DNA from: Ktedonobacter robiniae
GTDB taxonomy: Bacteria > Chloroflexota > Ktedonobacteria > Ktedonobacterales > Ktedonobacteraceae
Length of the DNA stretch: 64,000 bases
Assembly (NCBI RefSeq): GCF_016587375.1
Contig: NZ_BNJG01000002.1
Coordinates: 2,480,001-2,544,000 of the forward strand
Direction: 5' to 3'
The notes under the pieces are model-generated. The model saw only the letters and a program-made list of their open reading frames with translations, was not told where the DNA came from and ran no database searches. Made by a program: the position numbers and the translations under genes. Below, piece by piece: positions 17,673 through 26,552 of this stretch (position 1 is the first letter of the stretch; each line of letters begins with the position of its first letter).

Positions 17673-18642
17673 CTACTGGCGCGCCGAAAACGAGGCGGGC
17701 GCCATTGCGCACCTGACAGCCCACCCCGGGGCAGCGTACATCGCTGGCGGCACGACGCTGCTGGACCTGATGAAGGATGATGTGCTCCATCCCAATCTGC
17801 TGGTAGATATTACACACCTCCCTCTGCGGGGTATTGAAGTCACCGAAGACGCGATATTGATTGGCGCGCTGACTACCATGAGCGAGGCGGTGCATAACGC
17901 GCTGCTCCGCGAGCGCTATCCGCTTATCACGCAAGCGCTGCTGGCCAGCGCGTCACAACAACTACGCAATATGGCAACGCTCGGCGGCAATCTGCTCCAG
18001 CGCACGCGCTGCTCCTACTTCCGCGATCCCGTCTTTGCCTGCAATAAACGCATGCCTGGCTCCGGCTGTGCCGCGCTGGTTGGCGAAAACCGCGTGCACG
18101 CCATTTTCGGTACCAGCGAGAACTGTATCGCAACCCACGGCTCTGATCTCGCCGTGGCCCTGATCTCGTTGGATGCTGCGCTGGAAGTGCACGGACCAAA
18201 CGGCTCGCGGCGCATTCCGCTGGCCCATTTTTATCTCCTGCCTGGCACAACGCCAGAACGTGAACATGTTCTCAAACCCGGTGAGCTGATTGCCGCGCTG
18301 GAAATTCCGACGACGTTCAATGCCTCTCGCTCGACCTATCTCAAGGTGCGCGATCGCGCCTCCTACGAGTTCGCCCTGGTTTCAGCCGCTGTGGCTCTGG
18401 AACTGGACGGTTCAACTATCCGCGCGGCGCGGATCGCGCTGGGTGGAGTGGGAACAATCCCCTGGCGGGTACGCGCCGCGGAAGCACTGCTCCAGAATGC
18501 GCCTCTCGCCAGAGAAACCTGCGCCGCCGCCGCGGAAGCGGCCCTGACAGGGGCTATCCCCCAACGCGATAACGCGTTCAAGATTGAACTCACCCGGCGT
18601 ACACTGATACGCGCCCTGACCATGGTAGGAGGCATCGCATGA
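17659..18642 (+). CDS. paoB: FAD-binding subunit of a xanthine oxidase-family oxidoreductase (PaoB-like)
   Basis: A 327-residue FAD_binding_5/CO_deh_flav_C protein. FAD motifs: AGGTTLLDLM (29-38) and ATLGGNLLQ (106-114). It carries the extra cysteine segment RTRCSYFRDPVFACNKRMPG with Cys118, Cys128 and Cys137, the region that binds an additional [4Fe-4S] cluster in E. coli PaoB and 4-hydroxybenzoyl-CoA-reductase-type proteins. Overlaps both neighbours (14 bases upstream, ATGA downstream), so translation is coupled. Confidence 0.92.
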   Translation: MQPFSYWRAENEAGAIAHLTAHPGAAYIAGGTTLLDLMKDDVLHPNLLVDITHLPLRGIEVTEDAILIGALTTMSEAVHNALLRERYPLITQALLASASQQLRNMATLGGNLLQRTRCSYFRDPVFACNKRMPGSGCAALVGENRVHAIFGTSENCIATHGSDLAVALISLDAALEVHGPNGSRRIPLAHFYLLPGTTPEREHVLKPGELIAALEIPTTFNASRSTYLKVRDRASYEFALVSAAVALELDGSTIRAARIALGGVGTIPWRVRAAEALLQNAPLARETCAAAAEAALTGAIPQRDNAFKIELTRRTLIRALTMVGGIA

Positions 18643-20852
18643 CTCAAAGCGCTCCACAAACCTCCTCGCCCAGCGTAGGCCAGCCGGTTGACCGCGTCGA
18701 TGGGCTGCTCAAGGTAACAGGCCAGGCCCGCTATCCCGCGGAATTTCCCTTTGAGCGCATGGCGCATGCGGTTATTGTGCAGAGCACCATCGCGCGCGGT
18801 AGCATTAAAACGGTCGAGACAGCTGCGGCGGAAGCCGCTCCAGGTGTGCTCGCGGTGCTGACGCATCTCAACGCGCCGCGCTTGCACTCCAGCCCCCCCA
18901 GCTTTGTGGTGGGGTCAGCGCCGCCGCCGCCTCTCCAAGCCCAACACATCTCTTATCATGGCCAGCATATCGCTGTGGTAGTAGCAGAAACGCTTGAGCA
19001 AGCCACTTTTGCCGCGACTTTGATCACGGTCGATTACCAGGAGGAAACGCCGCTGCTCCGACTCGATGATCCGCACGCGCAGGTGCTCGACAACGCTTTT
19101 CCCGACGTAGTGCGTGGCGAGCCCGAAGCTGCTCTAGCCAGGGCTCCGGTACGCGTGGAAGCAACTTACACTACCCCGACACAGCACCACAATCCGCTGG
19201 CGCCGGCTGCGACTATCGCCAGTTGGGACGGTGAGACGTTAACGCTCCACGATTCGACGCAGGGAGTCTACAATACCCGCGCTCAATTGGCAATGATGCT
19301 CGGCCTGGAGATAACGCATGTACGTGTGCTGGCTCCCTTCATCGGCGGCGCGTTCGGCAGCGGACTGCGCCCCTGGCCACACGTGGTTCTGGCCGCTATC
19401 TCGGCCCGTCAGGTAGGCCGCCCGGTCAAACTGGTGCTCACCCGCGAGCAGATGTACACAACCACTGGCTACCGTCCGCGCAGTGTACAGCGTGTAGCCC
19501 TCGGCGCGACCCGCAAGGGCCAGCTTCTCGCTACAATCCACGAGGGCACCGAGCCAGTGGCAATGAATGACGACTTTCGCGAAGGCCTGACGCGCGCGAC
19601 CGCTCTGCTTTACGCCAGCCCTCACCTGCGCACCGCCTATCGTCAGGTGCGTCTCAACGTCGCTGTACCCACCTGGATGCGTGGCCCTGGTGAATCGACC
19701 GGCCTTTTCGCGCTTGAAAGCGCGTTGGACGAACTGGCGTACGCCCTGGACATTGATCCGCTTGAACTGCGCCTGCGCAATGACACGCCGGTCCATCCCC
19801 AGAGCGGCCAACCGTGGTCAAGCCGGAAGCTGCGCGAATGCTTTGAACTGGGCGCTCAAGCCTTTGGCTGGGAACGTCGCCCACGCGCTCCGCGCTCTCT
19901 GCGCGACGGTCATGAACTGATCGGCTGGGGCGTGTCTGGCAGCTACTATCCCTACAATCGCCAGCCGGCAGAAGCCCGTGTGCGCTTGCTGGCCGATGGC
20001 AGCGTGCTGATCCAGACCAGCGCGACCGACATCGGCCCCGGCACCGCTACCATTCTGGCTCAGATTGCCTCGGATGCACTCGGCCTGCCCCTGGCAAGGA
20101 TTCGCTGCGAGCTGGGCGACAGCAACTCTCCCGTCTCGCCCAACCAGGGCGGCTCTATGCTCGCCGCCAGCGCCGGCTCGGCGGTCCACGCGACCGCTGC
20201 CACGCTGCTGGAACAGACACTCGCGCTCGTTCAGGAAGACGAGTATTCGCCATTGTGCGGGGCAAGCCGGAAGATGATACTGACCGGAGACGGATATATC
20301 GCGCTCAAAAGCGATCCCACACGCCGCGAGAGCTATACCGCCATTCTCCAACGCCATGGCCTGGATCTGCTTGAGTCCACAGGCCGAGCTGCCCCTGGCG
20401 ACGAGGCCCAGCGGTTTGGCACGGGCATCTTCGGAGCGAAATTTGTCGAGGTGCGCGTAGACGCCGAGCTGGGCAGGATTCGTGTGAGTAGAGTGCTCTC
20501 GGTCATCGCGGCTGGCCGTATTCTCAACCCGAAAACTGCGCGCAGTCAGGTTATCGGTGGTACCGTTGGCGGCATTGGCATGGCCCTGCTGGAACAGACC
20601 CGCATGGACGAGACAACAGGCCGCATCGTCAACGCCAACTTTGCCGACTACGCCATCCCGGTCCACGCGGATATTCCCCCGCTCGAAGTGCTCTTTGTCG
20701 AAGAGCCCGACCTGGAACTCAATCCGCTCGGCGTCAAGGGCGTCGGCGAAGTCGCCATCGTCGGTATTGCGCCGGCCATCGCCAACGCTATCTACCATGC
20801 CACAGGCCGCCGTGTGCGCGACCTGCCGATTACCATGGACAACCTTTTATAG
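18639..20852 (+). CDS. paoC: Molybdopterin-binding catalytic subunit, xanthine oxidase family (PaoC-like)
   Basis: A 737-residue large subunit, close to the 732 of E. coli PaoC. It begins with the usual VGQPVDRVDGLLKVTGQARY, has the Moco-binding GGAFGSGLRPWPH and NQGGSMLAASAGSA regions, and the catalytic Glu in GVKGVGEVAIVG (about residue 704). With the two small subunits it should oxidise aldehydes, including aromatic ones, to carboxylic acids; substrate is inferred. No XdhC/PaoD-type maturation factor follows in the operon. Confidence 0.92.
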   Translation: MTQSAPQTSSPSVGQPVDRVDGLLKVTGQARYPAEFPFERMAHAVIVQSTIARGSIKTVETAAAEAAPGVLAVLTHLNAPRLHSSPPSFVVGSAPPPPLQAQHISYHGQHIAVVVAETLEQATFAATLITVDYQEETPLLRLDDPHAQVLDNAFPDVVRGEPEAALARAPVRVEATYTTPTQHHNPLAPAATIASWDGETLTLHDSTQGVYNTRAQLAMMLGLEITHVRVLAPFIGGAFGSGLRPWPHVVLAAISARQVGRPVKLVLTREQMYTTTGYRPRSVQRVALGATRKGQLLATIHEGTEPVAMNDDFREGLTRATALLYASPHLRTAYRQVRLNVAVPTWMRGPGESTGLFALESALDELAYALDIDPLELRLRNDTPVHPQSGQPWSSRKLRECFELGAQAFGWERRPRAPRSLRDGHELIGWGVSGSYYPYNRQPAEARVRLLADGSVLIQTSATDIGPGTATILAQIASDALGLPLARIRCELGDSNSPVSPNQGGSMLAASAGSAVHATAATLLEQTLALVQEDEYSPLCGASRKMILTGDGYIALKSDPTRRESYTAILQRHGLDLLESTGRAAPGDEAQRFGTGIFGAKFVEVRVDAELGRIRVSRVLSVIAAGRILNPKTARSQVIGGTVGGIGMALLEQTRMDETTGRIVNANFADYAIPVHADIPPLEVLFVEEPDLELNPLGVKGVGEVAIVGIAPAIANAIYHATGRRVRDLPITMDNLL

Positions 20853-20885
20853 AAGTTGAGAGAACAAGGGCCGAGGGCTTGTAAA

Positions 20886-21017
20886 TGACAAAATTCGCAG
20901 AGCGATCTCATTTACAACCAGATCATCCGCAAAGCTTTCAAGCGAGAAACGGGCATGCCTCCTGCCCAGTATCACAAGCTGGGAGAAGAAAAGCGTGGCG
21001 CTCTGGAGTGCTCTTAA
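20886..21017 (+). pseudogene. AraC-family HTH C-terminal remnant
   Basis: One frame gives KFAERSHLQ and a second continues QIIRKAFKRETGMPPAQYHK ... ending at TAA 21015-21017. Joined, these match the last helix-turn-helix of AraC regulators (GFxERSHFxRxFKRxTGMTPxQY). Only about 45 residues remain and there is a frameshift inside. It is a dead fragment after the molybdenum subunit gene. Confidence 0.6.
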
Positions 21018-21090
21018 AGGATAAAAGAGAAGAGGTCAGATTTCGGCGATGGTGAGGAGAGTAGAGGTCCAGCTGCATGCTGTGAGTCAC

Positions 21091-21160
21091 GGCCCTTGAG
21101 TATGAACCGAGCGGGAAACAACTCTAACATTGTTTCCCGCTCGGTTCATACTCAAGGGCC
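21091..21160. repeat. Perfect 30-bp inverted repeat
   Basis: 21091-21120 and 21131-21160 are exact reverse complements around a 10-base loop. The element lies in a 430-base gap between the pao operon remnant and the SDR gene. No T-run follows either arm. It may terminate or stabilise RNA. Confidence 0.6.
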
Positions 21161-21447
21161 AACGTATCGCAGTTCTCGAAGGGCTTGAAGGAGTCAAAGA
21201 CGGAGTCTCTCCGTTTTCCCCTCTCTCAATTACTCTAAGGAGGTAGAAATAGAAGTCCACCTTGGATTTTTTTACTCTAAAGCATGAGGAAACGGGATCA
21301 CTCCCCAGGTCTGGCACAATGGAGGTGCTACCCTGAAAAAGGCGTTAGTTACATAGGCGCAAGTGCTTCGTAAACGCTGTCATGGGCCGTTCCTGACGCT
21401 TGTATACTGAACATAGTCCGTACATATAGAGAGATTGGAGCCAGGTG

Positions 21448-22235
21448 ATGGATTTACAGTTGAAAGACAAAAAGGCGCTTGTGACGGGTTCGTCAATGGG
21501 GATCGGCAAGGCTATCGCAGTCGCTCTCGCCCGCGAAGGGGCCTTTGTTATTCTTAATGGACGCTCAGCGCAAAATGTACAGAAGTCCTTGCAGGAGCTT
21601 CAGGCCAGTATTCCACAGGGACGGTTTGCGACCATCGTGGCTGATTTAGGTACGAACGAAGGCTGTCAGCAGGCTATTCAAGAACAGCCAGAGGTCGATA
21701 TTCTGGTAAACAACTTGGGAATCTTTGAGGCGTCGGACTTCTTTGAGACCAGTGATGAGCAGTGGCAGAAGATCTTTGATATAAATATTATGAGCGGAGT
21801 CCGCCTCTGTCGCCACTATCTCAAGCGTATGATGGAGAAACGCTGGGGCGCATTGTCTTTATATCCAGCGAGTCTGGCGTCTCGCCCGCGCCCGAGATGG
21901 CTCACTATAGCGCAACCAAGACCATGCAGTTAGCAATCGCTCGTAGCCTGGCCGAGATCGCCAAAGGCACAAATGTGACGGTTAATAGCGTTTTGCCGGG
22001 TCCAACGAGGACCGAGGGTGTTAGTGAATTTATTCAATCACTGTTCCCTGGCGAAAAGCCAGAGGTGGCCGAGCGCAAATTTATGCAGGAGAATCGCCCT
22101 ACCTCTTTGATCGAGCGCCTGATTCAGCCTGAAGAAGTGGCGGCGCTGGTCACCCTGATCTGTAGCCCACTTGCTGGGGTCGTCGATGGAGCTGCGCTAC
22201 GCGCGGAAGGAGGCCTGGTACGCAGTGTTTTCTAA
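21448..22235 (+). pseudogene. SDR oxidoreductase, frameshifted at a G run
   Basis: A short-chain dehydrogenase. Frame one has the cofactor motif TGSSMGIG (13-20), VNNLGIFE and the start of strand 5. After the GGGG at 21845-21848 the homology moves to another frame: GRIVFISSESGVSPAPE, then catalytic YSATK, NSVLPGPTRTEG and AALRAEGG near the end at 22235. Restoring one G to the run gives one continuous 262-residue protein. A G-run slip is a common sequencing error as well as a mutation. Confidence 0.85.
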
Positions 22236-22247
22236 GTTTCGGATTGG

Positions 22248-22940
22248 CTACTCTTTTGTTCGCCTAAAGTATTCGATGAGATATGGGTCGAAGTGTCTCT
22301 CGACCAGTTCCGTCATTTCCTCGCTGGGGTGGCTTCCGTCTACCTCAACGACTGAAAGCGAGAGGGTTTCCGCCTGCTGCTTGACATAGCGAGCAAGCTG
22401 GCAGTCGCGGGTGATGAGGTTGCGCAGGCGTTGCTCGGGGTTGCTGCCTTCGTTATAGACGCCATGCCGTTTCTGGCGCCTGACCAGTTCAGCCTGCTTG
22501 CGGCGTCGAGCCTGGTCGCAGAAGGTAGCAGTGGGAACCAGCCAGATCGCTTGCTGGGGACTGGAGAGATAGGGGGCGACGCACTCTGGAAAGAAGTTCC
22601 CCTCGGCGACAATAAAGTTCTCTCTGGGCAGAGCCAGGAGATCTTCGATGACCAGCGCAAAGTTCCTGGTCCATGATTCAATGGTTTCCTGAAACACTTC
22701 TTCAACTGGGCGCTGTATCCAGCGCTGGTCTATGCTCATACTTAGAAACTTCTGCGCCTCAACGTCGCCAGCGGCTATACGTCGCGCAAAATGATGACTT
22801 GCAAACGCGTCGACATGATAATCGAGGAAGACATAGATCCGGGTGATGGTATGGCTGATCGTGGATTTTCCTGAGCAGGGGGAACCGGCAATCCATAGAA
22901 CATGTGAGAGCGCTTGCGCAATGTCGCTTTGTGTTGGCAT
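22248..22940 (-). CDS. P-loop kinase-like protein
   Basis: A 230-residue protein with a Walker A motif GSPCSGKST (19-27). A lid-like basic region DQARRRKQAELVRRQKRHG follows in the second half. It resembles small P-loop kinases (adenylate/shikimate kinase-like, 2-phosphoglycerate-kinase-like), but I recognise no exact family or substrate. GGGAGG lies 9 bases before the ATG. Convergent with the SDR gene, 12 bases apart. Confidence 0.7.
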   Translation of the reverse strand: MPTQSDIAQALSHVLWIAGSPCSGKSTISHTITRIYVFLDYHVDAFASHHFARRIAAGDVEAQKFLSMSIDQRWIQRPVEEVFQETIESWTRNFALVIEDLLALPRENFIVAEGNFFPECVAPYLSSPQQAIWLVPTATFCDQARRRKQAELVRRQKRHGVYNEGSNPEQRLRNLITRDCQLARYVKQQAETLSLSVVEVDGSHPSEEMTELVERHFDPYLIEYFRRTKE

Positions 22941-23281
22941 CAGATATTTCCTCCCAAGCTAGCTGTCTATAGCGTTTGTTGAGAGTATACATAAGTATTT
23001 GTGCAAAAACATTGTCCAAAGGGCGGATGTATATTCTTGACGTATCTTGTACAATAAGGAAGGATAAACCAAAAGCCCGGCGCGTATGTCAGTAGCGCCG
23101 GGCTAGTTGTTCTTCGCTGATGTTATTTCTATTCAATTTCTGGTTCAGAAGGCAAGCGGGAAGTAATTCGCGTGTGAAGAGGTTATATAAGGTGGGGAGC
23201 TTTCCAGTCTCCTAACTTTAGATTTTCCAAGATTTTTCACTGTCTCTCGGGTCGGTGTAGTATGTAAAAGTGAGGTTTTGC

Positions 23282-23641
23282 ATGTCTTTTTCGTCGCCTC
23301 TCCAGCCACAGACATCCTCTGTATCAGCCGAAGCGCTGCAAGCCTTGCCGCGCTCTCTGGCCCAGGTCGCGCCTTCAACGCTACTTTCTCAGTTACAGGA
23401 AGAGCGAATCATCGCTGAAGCGCAGGTAGAACGTGTTACCTTGCAGCTTACGGCAGATGTGAGCGTCAGGCTTTTGGGAACGGACGCGCCAATATTAAGC
23501 GAGAGCTTATTTCTGGCGACAGGAACGGTCGAGGTGCTGGCAAGCTTCTGCGGACAGTTCCTTGAGTTTCGCTACAACCGTCTCTCTGGTTCAGGTGAGG
23601 AGTATCCTATGCGCCTGCTCCTGCATGGAGCTGCGCTTTAA
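23282..23641 (+). CDS. Hypothetical protein
   Basis: 119 residues from ATG 23282 (GTGAGG 6-7 bases upstream; GTG 23270 is an alternative). No known domain is apparent. The N-terminal 40 residues are Ser/Pro/Gln-rich; the rest alternates strands and ends FCGQFLEFRYNRLSGSGEEY then PMRLLLHGAAL. No signal peptide or membrane segment. It is followed at once by a strong hairpin, so it is likely a single-gene transcript. Confidence 0.6.
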   Translation: MSFSSPLQPQTSSVSAEALQALPRSLAQVAPSTLLSQLQEERIIAEAQVERVTLQLTADVSVRLLGTDAPILSESLFLATGTVEVLASFCGQFLEFRYNRLSGSGEEYPMRLLLHGAAL

Positions 23642-23647
23642 ATAGAG

Positions 23648-23702
23648 GGATCAAGATATGAAGGCAGGTTGGCTTCGCCAACCTGCCTTCATATCTTGAT
23701 CC
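23648..23702. terminator. Perfect 26-bp hairpin between convergent genes
   Basis: GGATCAAGATATGAAGGCAG... at 23648-23673 pairs exactly with 23677-23702 around TTC. It begins 6 bases after the hypothetical gene stop and lies 19 bases from the methyltransferase stop, so it can serve both. Confidence 0.65.
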
Positions 23703-23721
23703 TGTGTATCACTAATGGGTA

Positions 23722-24531
23722 TTATCTTGATGGAAGCTTACGGGCGCGTAGGCCCATAAACAGGGGAATTTCCTGGTAGGCCCTGTTCTCTGCCCTGGCG
23801 TGTGGTCCACTGGATGTCCTATAGGTACATAGCTCGCGCATCTGGTCAAGCACGAGCCCACTGGAGGCGAGATCATTAATGTACTGTTGCAAGGGGCGAT
23901 GAAAGCAGAGGCTCTGCCCCTGGCGCCCATTGGCATATTCCTTCATGGGAACGGCCAGCGGGGTCAGATAGCGATCAATGCGCCGATATTGTAGTTGGCG
24001 TTCCTTCTGCCAGCCCCAGCCACTTTGACGCGGCACACGAAAACAGGGGTGAATCATCACAATTACAAGTCTCCCACCGCCGCGTAATGCCCAGGCTGCC
24101 CCCTCTAATACTGAACTCAGAGGGTCCATATCCTGAATACTGAGCAGAAAGACTATGCCATCAAATGTTGCTTGTTCTATCTCTGAAATCAGATCAAGGC
24201 GACTGGCATCTCCTTGCAGGAAGGTGCCTATGCGTCCATGATGGGCGCGGGCGCGCTGGAGTAGCCTTGCGCTGGCATCAATGCCGACATAGGAGGCACC
24301 CGTGTGTGTGATATGAGGTGCCAGGACGCCCTGGCCCGCGCCAATATCCAGGATACGCTCACCACGCTGGGGGTCCAGCAATTCCAGCGTGGCGGGGATC
24401 GCCAGCTCACGATGCAGTGTGCTGCCATCCTTGCCGACCCAGCCATCATACCATTCTGTATGTGCATCCCAACTAGTTCTTATTCTCTGTCCAGGTGATG
24501 TGCCTCTGGCTGTTGTTTGTCTATATCGCAC
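23722..24531 (-). CDS. Class I SAM-dependent methyltransferase
   Basis: About 269 residues from a GTG at 24531 (AAAGGA 8 bases upstream); an ATG at 24588 is the alternative. Motif I is ERILDIGAGQGVLAPH, followed by YVGIDASARLLQRAR (motif II acidic end) and FDGIVFLLSIQDMDP (motif IV). The Methyltransf_11/25 layout with C-terminal HRPLQQYINDLASSGLVLDQ suggests a small-molecule methylase. Substrate unknown. Confidence 0.85.
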   Translation of the reverse strand: MRYRQTTARGTSPGQRIRTSWDAHTEWYDGWVGKDGSTLHRELAIPATLELLDPQRGERILDIGAGQGVLAPHITHTGASYVGIDASARLLQRARAHHGRIGTFLQGDASRLDLISEIEQATFDGIVFLLSIQDMDPLSSVLEGAAWALRGGGRLVIVMIHPCFRVPRQSGWGWQKERQLQYRRIDRYLTPLAVPMKEYANGRQGQSLCFHRPLQQYINDLASSGLVLDQMRELCTYRTSSGPHARAENRAYQEIPLFMGLRARKLPSR

Positions 24532-25070
24532 CGCTCTTTTCCTTTCGCTTGAAACCTGGGTTTCGCAAAAGAAGATAGATGTAACCACGAGGTTAGAGCA
24601 CGGTGCTACGGGTCGGGAGAAACGGGGGAAGAGCTATCAGGCAGATGGTGGAAGCGGTGTGCGTAGAGACGAGATGTGTGTCGACCCAAGCGAATAGCGT
24701 ACCACCTCAGACAGCTCTATCGGCTGCTGAGCCTGGCCCCGCTCTCCTTCGCTGGAAAGTGTCAAGCGATGTGAGGAAAAAGAGAAGAGGAACGTGATTG
24801 GAGATGTTGATGTTCAATCACTACAGGCTCTTAACAGCAGATGCGCTTCTTCTTGGCCTGCAGCATGTGTTTCCCACGATGGACATCTCCCCTTTACTAA
24901 CGAAACAATCTTTTATGGGGTGTAGTATAACATAGTGCTTGCTTGAAAAACAAGAGGTCGGGCGAGCATACTCTTGAAATAGGGCAGGTTCGCGTGGTAC
25001 AGTTGCCAGAAGTCCCTGGCTTCTTGCTCTGCGGAAAGGGAGGCCATTACCAATACGAAGGAGTCGTCTT
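24532..25070. other. Intergenic region, no supported gene
   Basis: About 540 bases. A minus-strand frame at 24913-25104 looks somewhat protein-like (FVLVMASLSAEQEARDFWQL) but lacks a ribosome binding site and overlaps the MFS start, so it is not called. The MFS ribosome binding site AAGGAG is at about 25058-25063. Confidence 0.4.
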
Positions 25071-26249
25071 TTGTCCACACAGCCGATGGCGTTGCGAACG
25101 GCACGTTATGCTATTTCTCTTATGTTTTTCGCCAATGGGATGCTCCTGGCAAGCTGGGCGGCGCGCATTCCTACGATACAACAGCAGTTGCAGTTAGATC
25201 CAGGCCCGCTGGGTATTGCCCTCTGGGGGTTGGCGGTGGGGTCGCTCGTGGCCTTTTCCTACGTGGGATGGCTCATTGTTCACCTGGGGAGTCGTTTGAC
25301 TACGACCATTGCGGCTATTGTGTGCTGTTGTAGTCTGGTGCTTCCGTCTCTCGCGCCTAACCTGCCACTCTTATGGCTCTCACTCATGCTGTTAGGTATG
25401 GGCAATAGTGTCATGGATGTGTCGATGAATGCCCAGGCCGCCTCTTTGGAAGAGAGCTATCACAGACCAATTATGTCATCTTTTCATGGGCTCTGGAGCG
25501 TTGGCGCCCTGGTTGGGGCCAGTGGTGGCAGCCTCATGGCCTGGCTCAATATTATGCCTTTGTTCCATTTCTTGCTTGTCTCTGGGCTGCTCCTTCTGGT
25601 GGTCTTGCTTGCCAGTCGCTGGCTCTTGCCAACTACAGCCAAGCCCAGTGAGAAAACGCCAGTCTTCGCACGCCCAACAAAGGCCTTGCTGGGGCTAGGC
25701 ATCATTGGCTTCTGCTCCTTTATGAGTGAAGGCGCGATGGCGGATTGGAGCGGTGTCTACCTACATCGCTCGCTGGGTACCAGTGCGGGATTGGCCGCGC
25801 TGGCTTTTGCCGTTTACTCGCTCGCTATGACTGTTGCGCGTCTGTTGGGTGATTCTATTACAAAACGTATCGGATCAGTGCCCCATGTGCGTCTGGGTGG
25901 CCTGCTGGCAGCTCTGGGTCTGGGCCTGGCTCTGCTTTTCCAACAGCCCATTCTTGCGCTTGTGGGCTTTGCCTGTGTGGGAGCAGGGCTTGCCTGCATG
26001 GCTCCGCTTGTCTTTAGCACCGCGAGCCGTACGCCTAACCTGGCTCCTGGCCTCGCCCTGGCCGCCGTGGCGACAATGTCCTACACCGGTTCACTGGTTG
26101 GTCCTCCTGTGATTGGCCAGATCGCGGAACTCATATCCCTGCCTTATGCGCTTGGCCTGTTGGCGCTTCTCGGCCTGGTCATTGTATTGCTGGCTCCCAC
26201 GCTCGCACGTGCTCCCCAGCAGGAGCGTGAGGTTGCAGAAGTGGCCTGA
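25071..26249 (+). CDS. MFS transporter (fucose permease/YbjJ-like), TTG start
   Basis: 392 residues, about 12 hydrophobic segments. The N-terminus RYAISLMFFANGMLLASWAA and MGNSVMDVSMNAQAASLEE match the YbjJ/FucP-type MFS group, whose conserved MDVxMNxQ lies in helix 4. Substrates include sugars; for YbjJ they are not established. The TTG at 25071 is preferred over ATG 25086 because AAGGAG sits 7 bases before it. A large imperfect hairpin follows the stop. Confidence 0.88.
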   Translation: MSTQPMALRTARYAISLMFFANGMLLASWAARIPTIQQQLQLDPGPLGIALWGLAVGSLVAFSYVGWLIVHLGSRLTTTIAAIVCCCSLVLPSLAPNLPLLWLSLMLLGMGNSVMDVSMNAQAASLEESYHRPIMSSFHGLWSVGALVGASGGSLMAWLNIMPLFHFLLVSGLLLLVVLLASRWLLPTTAKPSEKTPVFARPTKALLGLGIIGFCSFMSEGAMADWSGVYLHRSLGTSAGLAALAFAVYSLAMTVARLLGDSITKRIGSVPHVRLGGLLAALGLGLALLFQQPILALVGFACVGAGLACMAPLVFSTASRTPNLAPGLALAAVATMSYTGSLVGPPVIGQIAELISLPYALGLLALLGLVIVLLAPTLARAPQQEREVAEVA

Positions 26250-26340
26250 CGCTGCTGCTGGGGAGCACACGTCTACATATAAAGGTACGGAGTCGATCTT
26301 GCCTTCATATGTAGACGTGTGCTTTAGCAGCGTCGGTCAG
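26246..26340. terminator. Large imperfect hairpin after the MFS gene
   Basis: Arms 26246-26280 and 26307-26340 share AGCACACGTCTACATAT / ATATGTAGACGTGTGCT exactly, plus GACGCTGCT/AGCAGCGTC, with a small internal loop. The first bases overlap the MFS stop codon. The GACGC...GCGTCGG ends recur at 41823 and 63094. Confidence 0.5.
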
Positions 26341-26410
26341 TAGCTACAAACTTCTTAAAAGTATGCTACTATGATAAAGAGTATTATCTAGTAACCCCCT
26401 CTCCTATGCA

Positions 26411-26497
26411 AGAATGAACTGCTCCTGGAACCGTTCATTCTAAAGGCGTCAAATGGTCATCGGTGACCGGGGATGGTAGTTATTTGACTACCATCCC
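26411..26497 (+). promoter_or_regulatory. Leader of the GH30 gene with three dyads
   Basis: Upstream of the GH30 start there are three dyads: AGAATGAAC-N13-GTTCATTCT (26411-26441), GGTCA-TCGG-TGACC (26455-26468) and GGGATGGTAGT-N6-ACTACCATCCC (26470-26497). The first looks like a repressor or activator site; the last is an 11-bp RNA hairpin about 35 bases before the ribosome binding site CAAGGAGG. Their roles are inferred. Confidence 0.4.
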
Positions 26498-26552
26498 TGA
26501 AAAGCGTGAGAAGACACTATGAAGGTGTCTGTGTCTCAAGGAGGACCCTCTT

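Noticed and set aside
19818..20798. 326-codon minus-strand frame inside the molybdenum subunit gene
   Set aside because: Antisense to a gene with clear catalytic motifs; no ribosome binding site and no recognisable domain.
24913..25104. Short minus-strand frame with protein-like composition
   Set aside because: No ribosome binding site, overlaps the MFS start region, and I could not place it in any family; kept only as a remark.
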